A model generated the notes under the pieces. That model was not told where the DNA came from, did not search any database, and saw only the letters and a program-made list of their open reading frames with translations. Below, piece by piece: positions 8,376 to 17,693 of a DNA stretch of 64,000 nucleotides (position 1 is the stretch's first letter; each line of letters opens with the position of its first letter). Source of the stretch: Shewanella atlantica (GTDB lineage: Bacteria; Pseudomonadota; Gammaproteobacteria; Enterobacterales; Shewanellaceae); NCBI RefSeq assembly GCF_003966265.1, contig NZ_RXNV01000001.1, positions 496,001 to 560,000 on the forward strand, read 5' to 3'. Position numbers and translations under genes: made by a program.

Positions 8376-9656
8376 TTAAACTTTATCCTGTGCCAGCTTA
8401 TCTAAAATTGCCGGGATAATTTGATGGAAAATGAGTATTGCCATGCGTGGTGGCTCCATATCGCCGAAACCTGAGTTCATGGCAACTACGGTCTGACTTT
8501 CGGGCTCTATCACCAGAATTTGTCCATGAATTCCGACCATGGCGATGAACTTATGTCCTTTAATATCGAGTACTCTGAACTGATCTTTATACCAACCTGT
8601 CGCAAGCGCTGACTCCTTACCCTGCTGCCAAGCGAAGCGAACCTTATCGTCGCCTTGAAAGAGAGAGTCGATAAACTCGGCAGGGATGACACGCTCGCCT
8701 TGTTGATTAACTCCTTTGTTGGCTATGATCTCACCCACTTTAGCGAGATCCCGGGTGGTCATATTCAGCCCTCCCGACGCCACCACTTCACCCTTTCGGT
8801 TGCTCATCCATTTGGCAGGTTGCTCTGCACCAATTTTGCTCCAGATTTGCGACTCAAGCAGCTGGGCTAATGCCTGCCCCTGTACCTTCTCGACAACTTT
8901 ACCTAAAAGCTCAGTATTCACATCCAGGTAGTCATACACTTTGCCTATAGGTCTATGGTTATCCAGAGTCATGGCATAATCTATCACGCCGCGCATATCC
9001 GGATATTTACTGTCACCGTTCCAATCTTGCGCTTCTGTCATGCGGTCATCCCAGAGCTTTCCTTCACTGAAGGTGACACCTATGCCTGAACGCATATCGG
9101 CAACCTCTTGTACTGTCGCATCCTCAAACCCAGTGCCTTTCAACTCAGGAAGATAGTGAATAATGCCTCTGTCCATATCCAACTTACCCTGCGCCACAGC
9201 AATTGAAGCCAGTAGGGATGTAAATGACTTAGTTACTGACATCTGCAGATGTGTCTGCTCGGCCCCATAACCATTCCAGAAGTGCTGATGCACTAAGACC
9301 CCTTTGTTAAGCACCACCATAGAGTGATTTTTCAATCTGTCTCTGAGGAGCACTTCTAAGCTGTGCTCACCGTCGAGATCGTAGCCCGTTAACTGCAACA
9401 GTGCTTGAGAACGATGAGACCACTCACGAAACTTACCATTGGCAGGCAATGGGATATCCATATGAGGTGTGAATCGATAGGCATTAGGAAATGTCGCCGC
9501 GGCATGGGCTCCATGGTCCCAATTATCCTGGGTGACACCCAAAGCAGATGATTGCTGAACGAATGCGCTATCGACAGGCTTAAATTCCACCGCTTGTGCC
9601 TGATGACTCAAGGCTAGGGGAAGTGCTAATAACAGTAAGGATGTTATTGTCTTCAT
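8376..9656 (-). CDS. Secreted serine hydrolase of the beta-lactamase / class C family (NylB-like)
   Basis: A 426-residue periplasmic protein with a signal peptide (cleavage near SHQAQA-VE). The beta-lactamase family nucleophile motif is S140-V-T-K143. A tyrosine motif follows (YDYLDVNTELLG), and the third element is near GIHGQ before the C-terminal strand. These are the three elements of class C beta-lactamases, DD-peptidases and esterases such as EstB and 6-aminohexanoate-dimer hydrolase. The arrangement looks more like the NylB/esterase branch than like AmpC, so antibiotic resistance should not be assumed. AGGAG sits 8 nt before the ATG. Monocistronic; a heptamer array follows. Confidence 0.85.
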   Translation of the reverse strand: MKTITSLLLLALPLALSHQAQAVEFKPVDSAFVQQSSALGVTQDNWDHGAHAAATFPNAYRFTPHMDIPLPANGKFREWSHRSQALLQLTGYDLDGEHSLEVLLRDRLKNHSMVVLNKGVLVHQHFWNGYGAEQTHLQMSVTKSFTSLLASIAVAQGKLDMDRGIIHYLPELKGTGFEDATVQEVADMRSGIGVTFSEGKLWDDRMTEAQDWNGDSKYPDMRGVIDYAMTLDNHRPIGKVYDYLDVNTELLGKVVEKVQGQALAQLLESQIWSKIGAEQPAKWMSNRKGEVVASGGLNMTTRDLAKVGEIIANKGVNQQGERVIPAEFIDSLFQGDDKVRFAWQQGKESALATGWYKDQFRVLDIKGHKFIAMVGIHGQILVIEPESQTVVAMNSGFGDMEPPRMAILIFHQIIPAILDKLAQDKV

Positions 9657-9867
9657 GTAATGGCTCCTGAAAAATAATTTAGTAACGCTTCTTGGTTAAA
9701 GCGATACCATTTCAATTAGGTTACAAACTTTATGAGCCACACTATGCCAAGTCGCACTTCACTATAAAACTATCTTTCTCTTAGTGATTTCTAGTAATAG
9801 AGCGTATCCAGTCGTTTGATAAACAGGTAATATTGAAGTCACTTTTTTGAATCGTTATGAGAATAAG

Positions 9868-10512
9868 ATGACAACAAAATTATCACCTAAAGCTAAGGCA
9901 GAGCTTGGCAGCTTAATGGTAAATACTTCCGAACTGGTTAATCTGTTGTCGTTACTTCCTAAAGAGCAACTGAGTGAGTACCCGCTTCTACAGAAAGAGC
10001 TTATCAGCAAGCACCCGGGAGTCAGAGACTACAACAAGGCGATTAAGGATAAGCAGTTCTCCAAAGAGGAGTACAGAGACCGAATCTTCGCTAAGTTAGA
10101 CCTCTTCGCTTACGAAATGGCTATCTCCCTCAACTCTGACTACTTAATAGAGCGGGTCAACTTGTTGGTCGGAGGCGACATCGACAAGATCGATGAGCTT
10201 GAGATGAATGAGATTGGCGCAGATGTGCTGCAGCGGATCTTAAATGACCTGAGTAACCATGTTCGAAAGCAGGTTCAACCTAAAGGCGACCATCCATTTT
10301 TAGCTGAACGTGGCAGAATCGATCATAAATTCTGGCGACACTCAGACAAGGCCTTCGATGCTTACCTTGAAGGGTATAATACCCAGGCGGCGCTCGATGC
10401 CTGGTGTCAGTTAAACCTCAATACTCGTTGCCCACAAAGCTTTATTCGCTGGATGAAAGCCTATGGCGATCCCCGTGAACTCAGTGAATGGTGTAGTTAC
10501 ATCGCCAATTAA
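9868..10512 (+). CDS. Hypothetical cytoplasmic protein
   Basis: A 214-residue protein starting with MTTKLSPKAKAELGSLMVNT. The ATG at 9868 is preferred over a TTG at 9847 because GAGA lies at a usable spacing and the TTG has none. It has no signal peptide or membrane segment. The content is mostly helical and charged, with no motif I recognise. It stands alone between oppositely oriented or distant genes. A conserved genus-level protein is likely from its codon pattern, but the function is unknown. Confidence 0.7.
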   Translation: MTTKLSPKAKAELGSLMVNTSELVNLLSLLPKEQLSEYPLLQKELISKHPGVRDYNKAIKDKQFSKEEYRDRIFAKLDLFAYEMAISLNSDYLIERVNLLVGGDIDKIDELEMNEIGADVLQRILNDLSNHVRKQVQPKGDHPFLAERGRIDHKFWRHSDKAFDAYLEGYNTQAALDAWCQLNLNTRCPQSFIRWMKAYGDPRELSEWCSYIAN

Positions 10513-10530
10513 GTAATAGCTCTTCAAGCT

Positions 10531-10580
10531 CTACTCAGCATTGAGCACTATCGAGATCTGTTAAGCTCGATGCTGAATAG
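10531..10580. terminator. Imperfect hairpin after the 9868 gene
   Basis: Arms at 10531-10546 and 10565-10580 are 16 bp long with two mismatches that become G-U pairs in RNA. The loop is 18 nt. No T-tract follows, so it may be a weak terminator or an RNA 3' end structure. Confidence 0.5.
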
Positions 10581-10633
10581 TCTGCTAGCTCAGTAAATTC
10601 CGCCACCGCCCTCCTTTCTTATCATTTTGTCTT

Positions 10634-10652
10634 CAGTTGCAACTTGCAACTG
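10634..10652. promoter_or_regulatory. 19-bp perfect palindrome, candidate operator
   Basis: CAGTTGCAA-C-TTGCAACTG is a perfect 9-bp inverted repeat around one base. It lies 130 bp upstream of the LruC-domain gene start, where a promoter would be. Binding by a dimeric repressor is inference; no regulator gene is adjacent. Confidence 0.45.
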
Positions 10653-10781
10653 CAGTTTGCACCAAGCTCAACCACACGAACCAAAATAACAATCAACAAA
10701 TTGATTTTTATGTACTTTATTTTATGGCACACCCCCTGCATTAACTCTTAAACAAATAGATAATGGATTTAGGGATGCCCA

Positions 10782-12922
10782 ATGAAAACAGCATACAGCT
10801 CGGTTATATATACTTGTTTATTGCTCAGCCAGGGAACGTCTTGGGCGGCGGAATTTGCAAGCTGCCCAACACAAGCCTTTATCATACAAACCCCCTCCTC
10901 CGTTCCTATCTCTTATGGAGTCGAGCTGGCGACAGGAAGTTATGTCATATTGTCAAATGATATGAATCGCCTTAAAGCCTATAACGGAGTGGGGTTTAAT
11001 TATCATGATAATTATATTTATGGCTGGGATTACGAAAGCAGCACCTTAGGCAAAACAGGCGATGATTACATCATCACGCCGTTAAACGTCACCAAAGACA
11101 GCTCGGCCGCAGCTGCCGGTAACTTCTTTGTGGGTGATATCGCCATCGATGAAAATGTTTGGTACGGGTATAAAAAAACAAAGGCTTATTTAAAATCCCT
11201 CTCGATGACCCTAATAACTATTCAATGTCATTGGTGTCAGGAAGCACAAGTAATGCGACCTATAAGATAACCGACTTTGCCTTTCATCCCAATAATGGCT
11301 ACATCTATGCCGTGACTAATGGTGCAACAGGTAGTTTACTGCAGATAGATCCCTCAGATGGATCGGCCAGCAACTTAGGTGTAGTGGTTATCTCATCGGG
11401 GTCAAATTTTACTTTCGGTGCCCAGTTCTTTGACCCTGACGGAACGCTTTACCTCAGTAATAACAGTGACGGAAAAATTTATCGCCTCAATGTCGATGAA
11501 GCTAACCCCAGTGCAGAAATATTTGCCTACGGCCCCTCATCATCGAGTAATGATGGTGCCCGCTGCGCCTTGGCCGAGGTCCCGGTTGGAGATAACGTTG
11601 ACTTCGGCGACGCCCCGGATTCATACGGCACCTATATGGCATCGAATGGTGCCAGACACTCTATTATCGATGACTTTTATCTGGGCTCACTCGTCGATAA
11701 TGAAGCCAATGGTTATCCATTGCCACTTTCTGACGACAACAGTGATGGCATAGATGATGAAGATGGTATTAGCTTCCCAACGGGCTTCGAGCTCGGAGAA
11801 TCGGCGGTGATATTAGCCACCGCTACCGGCTCTGGTGGGTACCTCAACGCTTGGTTCGATTGGGATCAAAATGGCAGTTTCGACAGTGACGAACAGGCTA
11901 TTACCGGGCATCCACTCTCGCCTGGCAGTAATAGTGTGAGTTTAGATGTACCTACCTGGGGGAAAGCGGGTCAATCCTGGGCCAGGTTCCGTTTCAGCAG
12001 TCTGGCAGATATCGGCCCGAGCGGAGGCGTCGGCGACGGTGAGGTGGAAGATCATCAGATAAATATCACCGAAACCGGGGTCACGATTAATTACTACCCC
12101 TCTTCATCGAGTTACACCTCGGTTGCCTATGAAGATCTCTACCCCGATCAGGAAGATTACGATATGAACGACGTTATCTTTCACCTGAGACTTGTCGAGT
12201 ATATCAAGAATGACCAGATAATAAGGGTCGAATTCGAGGCTAAGCTTGCCGCCATGGGCGCCGCCTATCACAACGGATTTGCGATACAGCTGCCCGGCAT
12301 AGCCAGCGAGAAGGTTAAAGAAAACTCCATCGAATGGAACATAGATGATGTCCCGCAAAGTGGCTCTCCATTAGAGTCGGGACAAACCAATGCGGTATTT
12401 ATCTTTACCCAAGACCTGTGGGATCACATCAGCCTTTCAAATGGGTGTAGCTTCCTGAGAACCGAGTCTGGGTGTGGCACCAGCTACCGAACCACCTGGA
12501 AGATGAGAGTGCCCTTCGAAACCACGATTGCCCAATCACAGATGCCGGAGTTTCCCTATGATCCCTTTATCTTTGCCACTCCCGGTACCGACCATGGCTT
12601 AGCGGCCAAAAACGTGGTCGGAGAACTGCCGGGACGTAAGCTCGAGATCCACCTGAAAAACAAGGCACCGACCGATAAGTTTGCCACCGCTTATTTCGGT
12701 TCAAGAGAGGATAGATCCGATCCTGATGCGGGCCAATACTTCCTCAATGAGAATGGCATGAGTTGGGCTATCGAGATCCCGACAAGCTGGCAACACCCAC
12801 TGGAAAGAGAAAGGTTAGATATGACTTATTCTGAATTTCTTAACTTTGCAGCGGATAAATCGGGAAACACCAACCCCAACTGGTACCTCAATGCAAACTC
12901 ATCACTAATTTTCAAGGATTAG
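10782..12922 (+). pseudogene. Exported LruC-domain protein (DUF6923-like + GEVED + LruC), interrupted by a -1 frame change at an A7 tract
   Basis: Two overlapping frames together encode one protein of about 713 residues. The first frame starts at ATG 10782 with a signal peptide (cleavage near SWAA-EF). It carries the N-terminal half of a YncE-like/DUF6923 region. At the seven-A run 11172-11178 the homology passes to the -1 frame, which continues without a start codon through ITDFAFHPNNGYIYAVTNG, a GEVED domain (about 270-430, with FDWDQNGSFD and GEVEDHQI) and a LruC domain (about 437-713, with YPDQEDYDMNDVIF). An eighth A would restore one frame (GYKKNKGLFKIP). It may be a real null allele, an assembly error, or a site of polymerase or ribosome slippage. 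GEVED and LruC proteins are exported or surface-bound in marine bacteria. A lipoprotein gene follows 25 bp downstream. Confidence 0.8.
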
Positions 12923-12947
12923 TCGAGACAGGTATAAGGAGCAGAAC

Positions 12948-13535
12948 ATGACATTCCCAATGAAACTAAGCTTAACGAAACATAGTGTTAGCAACTTACT
13001 CAAGAGTATTTTCACTTTACAGATCTTTAGTATCGCAATAATAGCAGCCTTAGTCTCGGCTTGCGGCGGAGGCGGTGACGATGGTACCGAAGTAACTCAT
13101 GCCCCGGCAAGCACGACACCAACGACGGACACAACGACAACAACTCCCCCACCAGAGAGCACGACACCGGATCCAGACCCTGAACCAGAGACGATACCGG
13201 AACCAACCTCACTGGATGATCTGATAGTCGATGCCGACAACACCATGCAGGCCGCATTCGAGCTGGTGATCGCGATAGATATCGGTTCAGTGAAACGCGC
13301 ATACTTTTCTCTGTGCGATAAATTCAGCGGCAGTAACAGCAACTACAGTGTAAATTTCGAATCTTGCCAGTACCGAGGGCCGACCACGAGCGGCAAACTT
13401 AATACAGATATAAAAATTGCCAATCATAATGGGAAATTGATAGCTGTACTTTGGTTCTACGATGGTACGCCACCTGAATATCAAATTTGGCAGTTTGATG
13501 ACCAAACTCAAGAGCAGCGACTCACGTTAAACTAG
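12948..13535 (+). CDS. Lipoprotein with Thr/Pro-rich linker
   Basis: A 195-residue lipoprotein. The signal sequence ends in the lipobox LVSAC, and the acylated Cys is followed by GGGGDDG, a pattern typical of Shewanella and Vibrio surface or outer membrane lipoproteins. Residues 50-90 are a low-complexity Thr/Pro/Asp/Glu linker. A C-terminal globular domain of about 100 residues has two cysteines (SLCDKF, ESCQYR) that may form a disulfide. AGGAG lies 8 nt before the ATG. It is 25 bp downstream of the LruC gene and shares its transcript, and a strong terminator follows. The pairing suggests the lipoprotein anchors or assists the LruC protein; that is inference. Confidence 0.75.
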   Translation: MTFPMKLSLTKHSVSNLLKSIFTLQIFSIAIIAALVSACGGGGDDGTEVTHAPASTTPTTDTTTTTPPPESTTPDPDPEPETIPEPTSLDDLIVDADNTMQAAFELVIAIDIGSVKRAYFSLCDKFSGSNSNYSVNFESCQYRGPTTSGKLNTDIKIANHNGKLIAVLWFYDGTPPEYQIWQFDDQTQEQRLTLN

Positions 13536-13603
13536 CCACGAATATTTTGCGGAAAATACACCAAACTTAAACTAATCTAAATACCTGAAAGAACCTTGTC
13601 TTT

Positions 13604-13629
13604 GGGCGGTTGATACCCGCCCTTTTTTT
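13604..13629 (+). terminator. Rho-independent terminator of the LruC-lipoprotein operon
   Basis: Stem GGGCGG / CCGCCC with a 7-nt loop, followed by seven T. It separates the lipoprotein gene from the next gene. Confidence 0.9.
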
Positions 13630-13648
13630 CATTCGGATAACCGGATTT

Positions 13649-14163
13649 GTGAATGGCGCGAACAGTAAAGTTGTTGCAATTACACTCTTATTTATTACTG
13701 GCCTAACTTCGGCTACCGCTGGAGAAGCTATGTATCCCAAATATGCCTTAAGCTCAGTCCAAAAAAGTTCCAAAGTTCAATTTTCGATATCTAATCCGGG
13801 TAAAAATCCTGGCGTCTACTCAAGTGGCACACTCCTTTCGATGCCTGGTTCAGTGAGTTTATCCATGTGACCTTGGCCGGCGAATCAGTGACCTATGAAG
13901 GTGCACTTGCCAAACGTGGTAAGCCCAATGATGAAGATTACCTGATTATCGAAGCGGGCGAAGAGGTGAAAATAGAACTTGAACTCAGCGAGGCTTTGCA
14001 ACTGAAGTCGGGGCAATATAAGGTCGAGCTTGAACCACTGTACTTCTTCCTAAACAAAGAGTACTTGAATCAAGAGCTGTTTAATCAAGACTCGGTCAGA
14101 ACACTGGAAAAATCTCAGGCTTATAGAGTTTATTGCAATGCTGTCAGCCTGAATATTGAATAA
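13649..14163 (+). pseudogene. Small exported beta-sandwich protein resembling the M35 (deuterolysin) N-terminal domain, frameshifted
   Basis: Two frames encode one protein. The first (GTG at 13649 is a plausible start, after the terminator) has a signal peptide ending TSATA-GE, then KYALSSVQKSSKVQFSISNP. After GVY the homology moves to the frame that reads LKWHTPFDAWFSEF and continues through TYEGALAKRGKPNDEDYLII to the stop at 14163. The pattern Leu-Lys-Trp-X-Thr-Pro, then Val-X-Tyr-X-Gly-X-X-X-Lys-Arg, then Pro-X-X-X-Asp-Tyr is typical of the domain that precedes the catalytic part of M35 metalloproteases. No HExxH protease domain follows. One base is missing near 13818 between TAC and TCAAGTGG. 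It is either an inactivated gene or a sequencing error. Confidence 0.65.
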
Positions 14164-14196
14164 CAATCAGTAATATATCGCTTGAAATTACAGTTG

Positions 14197-15186
14197 TTAT
14201 CCACTCGCATAGATTAAAGCTTCTTGCCAGAAACCATAGTTATGTTTTCCCTGACGCTTAACCTGATACATGGCTTTATCTGCATACTCACACACAGTAA
14301 TAAACTCATCATCGCCCTTAAATAGGCTGATCCCGATACTCAGACCAATTGAAACGACTTTTCCGTCCAGTTGTATAGGCAGGTGATATCGTTCCAGAAG
14401 CCCTTGGGCCAAATCAGTTAGCTGTTCAACATCAGAGCTCGAGTGAAGAATCACGAACTCATCGCCTCCCATACGTGCAAGGTTTGCCTCCTCCCCCACG
14501 ATGGAGCGCAGAGAATCTGCCACATGGATCAACAAAAGATCACCGAACCGATGGCCATGCTTATCGTTGATAGCCTTAAACCCATCGAGATCGATAAAGA
14601 ACATGGCGCCACCGATAGCATGCTCGGCGAGGCGATTCTGACAAAACCTCTTCTCGAGTGCCTTTCGATTTAAAAGATTGGTTAGTGGATCGTTATGGGC
14701 CAATTTGGCCAGACTCAACTCGTATCGCTTCTCTTGGGTGATATCGATATGGGTTCCCATGATCCTGAGCGGTTCGCCTTTGGGGCCATATTCGATAATC
14801 CGCCCTCTGTCTGACACCCAGCTCACACTGCCATCTTTATGGATCATGCGATGCACGGCTTGATAGGTATCGGACTTGCCTTGAACATGATCGTCAAACG
14901 CGGCAATCACCCACTCTCTGTCTTCAGGATGAAGATTGCCTTTCCAACTATCAATATGAGCGGCAAGCTCCTGCTCAGTAAAACCTAAGAGGTCTCCCCA
15001 TTCCCGGTTAAAAATAGTGAGTTCACCGGTGGGAATATATTGCTGCCACAAACATAAACCAGTTCCGTCGAGCGCCGCAGACAACTTCTCCTCAGCACTC
15101 TCTTTCTGGGATTTAAGCTTCAGGTTCTCGCTATGTAAGTGAGCTATCTCTTCCTTTAGCTGTGCAATGGTTTGCTTGTGATCCAT
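14197..15186 (-). CDS. PAS-GGDEF diguanylate cyclase
   Basis: A 329-residue cytoplasmic protein that makes c-di-GMP from two GTP. The start at 15186 (MDHKQTIAQL) has GAGG 4-5 nt upstream; the frame extends further to 15249 without support. An N-terminal coiled coil (about residues 3-35) leads into a PAS/PAC domain of the PAS_3 type (about 40-155, ending GTHIDITQEKR) and then a GGDEF domain (about 165-325) with an intact RMGGDEF active site. The position of the RxxD inhibitory site is occupied by GEEA, so product inhibition is probably absent. No EAL domain. It is monocistronic. Confidence 0.92.
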   Translation of the reverse strand: MDHKQTIAQLKEEIAHLHSENLKLKSQKESAEEKLSAALDGTGLCLWQQYIPTGELTIFNREWGDLLGFTEQELAAHIDSWKGNLHPEDREWVIAAFDDHVQGKSDTYQAVHRMIHKDGSVSWVSDRGRIIEYGPKGEPLRIMGTHIDITQEKRYELSLAKLAHNDPLTNLLNRKALEKRFCQNRLAEHAIGGAMFFIDLDGFKAINDKHGHRFGDLLLIHVADSLRSIVGEEANLARMGGDEFVILHSSSDVEQLTDLAQGLLERYHLPIQLDGKVVSIGLSIGISLFKGDDEFITVCEYADKAMYQVKRQGKHNYGFWQEALIYASG

Positions 15187-15471
15187 ATCCTCAATCCGAC
15201 TCTTAAACCCATAAGAATAAACAATCCTTGTGTAGCAAAATTGTAACAAACCCAGTTTAACGGAATACCATACTCTAATGAAGGCTTATCCCGATAATAA
15301 AATGCATGTTTTAGCGGTAATCGTCCAGGACAGTGCCTGCGGAACAGTTCTATGCACATTTATCCATATCCGCCCAAACTGAAACCTTCGCAACAAAGAC
15401 AACTATAAATCAACAAGATAGCCAATGCACACCAATTATATCCATCTGATAATCGTTAGCTTAATCGACAG

Positions 15472-15795
15472 CTAGACATTGCCATCAATTTCCCGCTGAA
15501 GTTGACTCAAACTATCGAGAACAAGCATAAACTTCTCGCCAAATGAGGTGACGCGATACTCGACGCGTGGTGGGATCTCCGGGTAACTGATTTTTTCTAA
15601 GATGCCAAATTCGAGATTACGCTTCAGGCATTGATTAAGCACCTTAGTCGTTAAACCTTCTACACTGCGCACCATCTCACCGGGTCGATTGATATCTTGA
15701 CTCAATAATTGATACACGGTCAGCGACCATTTACAGCCGACGATGGTTTCGACCATACGGGTACTTTCACTTGGGCCTATCACTCTTACCTGCAT
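15472..15795 (-). CDS. HxlR-family transcriptional regulator
   Basis: A 107-residue winged-helix protein. Features of the HxlR family are visible: Cys in VGCKWSLTVYQLL near residue 21, the recognition-helix region GLTTKVLNQCLKRNLEFGIL, and the wing PEIPPRVEYRVTSFG. HxlR proteins act as dimers and often sense electrophiles or redox state through that N-terminal Cys. The gene is divergent from the SDR gene at 15995, and a direct/inverted GTACC repeat lies between them, so it most likely controls the SDR gene and itself. Confidence 0.9.
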   Translation of the reverse strand: MQVRVIGPSESTRMVETIVGCKWSLTVYQLLSQDINRPGEMVRSVEGLTTKVLNQCLKRNLEFGILEKISYPEIPPRVEYRVTSFGEKFMLVLDSLSQLQREIDGNV

Positions 15796-15831
15796 ATTTT
15801 AAATTTATTTCTCTTTTAAAGTCATAAAGAT

Positions 15832-15846
15832 GTACCAAAAAGTACC
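15832..15846. promoter_or_regulatory. Candidate HxlR operator
   Basis: GTACC-AAAAA-GTACC lies in the 199-bp divergent promoter region, 37 bp upstream of the HxlR gene start. The GTAC cores also form an inverted repeat, as expected for a dimer. HxlR family operators often contain GTAC, which supports the assignment. Confidence 0.5.
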
Positions 15847-15994
15847 TAGCGAACCAATTTGTGCTTACTTTTTTCATATCGGTGAAAAACCTAAGATTAC
15901 CACACTTAGCGAGCTGGCTTAATCCGCTAGCCAATCATCAATTTTAGGCTAACTCAATGCTGAGCTTAGCAAATAGAAACAGGAAATATCAGTT

Positions 15995-16786
15995 ATGAAA
16001 TTTACTCAAACAGGTGTGGCACTCATCATAGGTGGCACCAGCGGCATGGGCTTTGAGACGGCGAAGCAGCTCATCGAGGCAGGCATTGACGTCGTCATCG
16101 TCGGCAATAATTCAGCGAAACTCGATAGGGCACTGACAGAACTCAATAGCTTAAACAAGAGCGTCAATACCGGCCGAGATAAAGCATCTGGTATTCAGGC
16201 CGACCTGTCTCAAACAAGTCATGTACAACGCATCACAGACTTTGTCGAACTACCGACAACAAACATAGGCTACCTGGTCAATGCCGCCGGGTATTTCAAC
16301 CCCAAGCCTTTCATTGAACATAATGAAAGTGATTATGAGATCTATATGGGGCTGAACAAGGCGACCTTTATCATCTCTCAAGCGGTAGCCAAAAACATGA
16401 TTAAAAATGGTGGCGGCAACGTGGTGAACATTGGCTCAATGTGGGCCAAACAAGCGATAAAAGCCACCCCATCATCCGCATATTCCATGGCAAAAGCCGG
16501 GTTGCATGCATTAACTCAACATATGGCAATGGAGTTGGCAGATTTTAATATCCGGGTAAACGCCGTATCACCTGCCGTGGTTAAGACTCCGATTTACCGA
16601 ACCTTTATCGACCCGGCACAGATGAATGAAGCTCTGGCTGGCTTTAATAGTTTCCACCCTATTGGTCGAATCGGCACGCCGACAGACATCGCTAACAGCA
16701 TCAGTTTTCTGCTTTCCGGTGACAGTGACTGGGTTACTGGGGCAATATGGGATATCGATGGTGGCGTGATGGCCGGTCGCAATTAA
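15995..16786 (+). CDS. SDR family NAD(P)-dependent oxidoreductase
   Basis: A 263-residue classical short-chain dehydrogenase. The cofactor motif GGTSGMG is at residues 13-19, the structural NAAG motif near 90, and the catalytic Tyr163-X-X-X-Lys167 in AYSMAKAG. The C-terminal IDGGV is typical. The VGNNS after the second strand suggests NADP preference, but this is weak. An AGGAAA Shine-Dalgarno precedes the ATG. The divergent HxlR gene probably regulates it, perhaps in response to aldehydes or quinones. The substrate is unknown. Confidence 0.9.
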   Translation: MKFTQTGVALIIGGTSGMGFETAKQLIEAGIDVVIVGNNSAKLDRALTELNSLNKSVNTGRDKASGIQADLSQTSHVQRITDFVELPTTNIGYLVNAAGYFNPKPFIEHNESDYEIYMGLNKATFIISQAVAKNMIKNGGGNVVNIGSMWAKQAIKATPSSAYSMAKAGLHALTQHMAMELADFNIRVNAVSPAVVKTPIYRTFIDPAQMNEALAGFNSFHPIGRIGTPTDIANSISFLLSGDSDWVTGAIWDIDGGVMAGRN

Positions 16787-16812
16787 GGCTAAACCTGTAT
16801 CATACTTCTATT

Positions 16813-16895
16813 TTCGAGGTTCGAGGTTCGAGGTTCGAGGTTCGAGGTTCGAGGTTCGAGGTTCGAGGTTCGAGGTTCGAGGTTCGAGGTTCGGG
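16813..16895. repeat. Heptanucleotide tandem array C, unit TTCGAGG, 11.9 copies
   Basis: Eleven perfect 7-bp copies from 16813 to 16889 plus a partial copy. The array begins 26 bp after the SDR stop codon and ends 27 bp before the cupin gene start. Confidence 0.97.
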
Positions 16896-16922
16896 CAACA
16901 TAAGACACAACAAGGGTGGCAT

Positions 16923-17579
16923 ATGCAGCATCTCAATCTGGATTTTTCTAAAAGAGTCGTTGTCGACTCAAACACCTTAGATTGGCTTCCCAGTCCTCTC
17001 GAAGGCGTCACCCGCAAGCCTCTGGCAAGGGAAAACCTGGAGAGTGGCCATGCCACCAGCATAGTCCGCTATCAAGCTGGGACACATTTCAGTGCCCATA
17101 GCCACCCTCAGGGTGAGGAGATACTCGTCCTGGAGGGCACCTTTTCAGATGAAGATGGTGACTATCCCCAGGGCACTTATATCCGTAACCCACCGGGTAG
17201 CCATCATCGTCCTTTCAGCACCGATGGCTGCATCTTGTTTGTCAAACTCAATCAGTTTGACCTCAGAGATAGAGAGCGAGTACGAATCGACACAGAAAAA
17301 CAGCCCTGGCAAGCCGGTATTGGCGGTCTGAAGGTCATGTCACTGCATGATTTTGAGGGCCAACATACCGCGCTGGTAAAATGGCCTGCCGATGAGGTTT
17401 TCCAGCCTCACCGACACTTCGGTGGTGAGGAGATACTGGTGCTGTCAGGGCTGTTTGAAGATGAGCACGGCCAGTACCCGACACACAGCTGGGTACGTAG
17501 CCCACACCTGAGCGAGCATCATCCTTTTGTCAAACAGGAGACAATCATTTTCGTTAAAGTGGGTCATCTGCCAATTTAA
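16923..17579 (+). CDS. Double cupin protein, ChrR-like
   Basis: A 218-residue protein made of two similar cupin domains. The first (about 30-110) has HSHPQGEEILVLEGTF and later SHH. The second (about 135-215) has HRHFGGEEILVLSGLF and later EHH. These His/Glu residues are the usual metal ligands. The arrangement matches the ChrR-type cupin_7 fold, but the N-terminal zinc-binding anti-sigma domain of ChrR is absent and no sigma gene is adjacent. It is therefore more likely a small metal-dependent enzyme or sensor (quercetinase or acetylacetone dioxygenase-like) than an anti-sigma factor. The short distance from the SDR gene, interrupted only by the array, suggests they once formed or still form an operon. 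Confidence 0.82.
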   Translation: MQHLNLDFSKRVVVDSNTLDWLPSPLEGVTRKPLARENLESGHATSIVRYQAGTHFSAHSHPQGEEILVLEGTFSDEDGDYPQGTYIRNPPGSHHRPFSTDGCILFVKLNQFDLRDRERVRIDTEKQPWQAGIGGLKVMSLHDFEGQHTALVKWPADEVFQPHRHFGGEEILVLSGLFEDEHGQYPTHSWVRSPHLSEHHPFVKQETIIFVKVGHLPI

Positions 17580-17693
17580 GACAGTAAATGGATAAGAAGC
17601 TGAGCTTTTAAACGTTCTAAGCAAGGGGGGGAATACTCGATTATTGTCTCACGGGTTACAACCCCCCTCCCGTATCAGAATTGTCGACAGTGT

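Noticed and set aside
13027..13342. Antisense ORFs with VVVVSVV or GSGSGSG strings
   Set aside because: Shadows of the Thr/Pro-rich linker of the lipoprotein on the other strand.
16808..17062. ORFs across array C encoding EVRGSRF or NLEPRTS repeats
   Set aside because: Same reason as for array B: heptamer translation.
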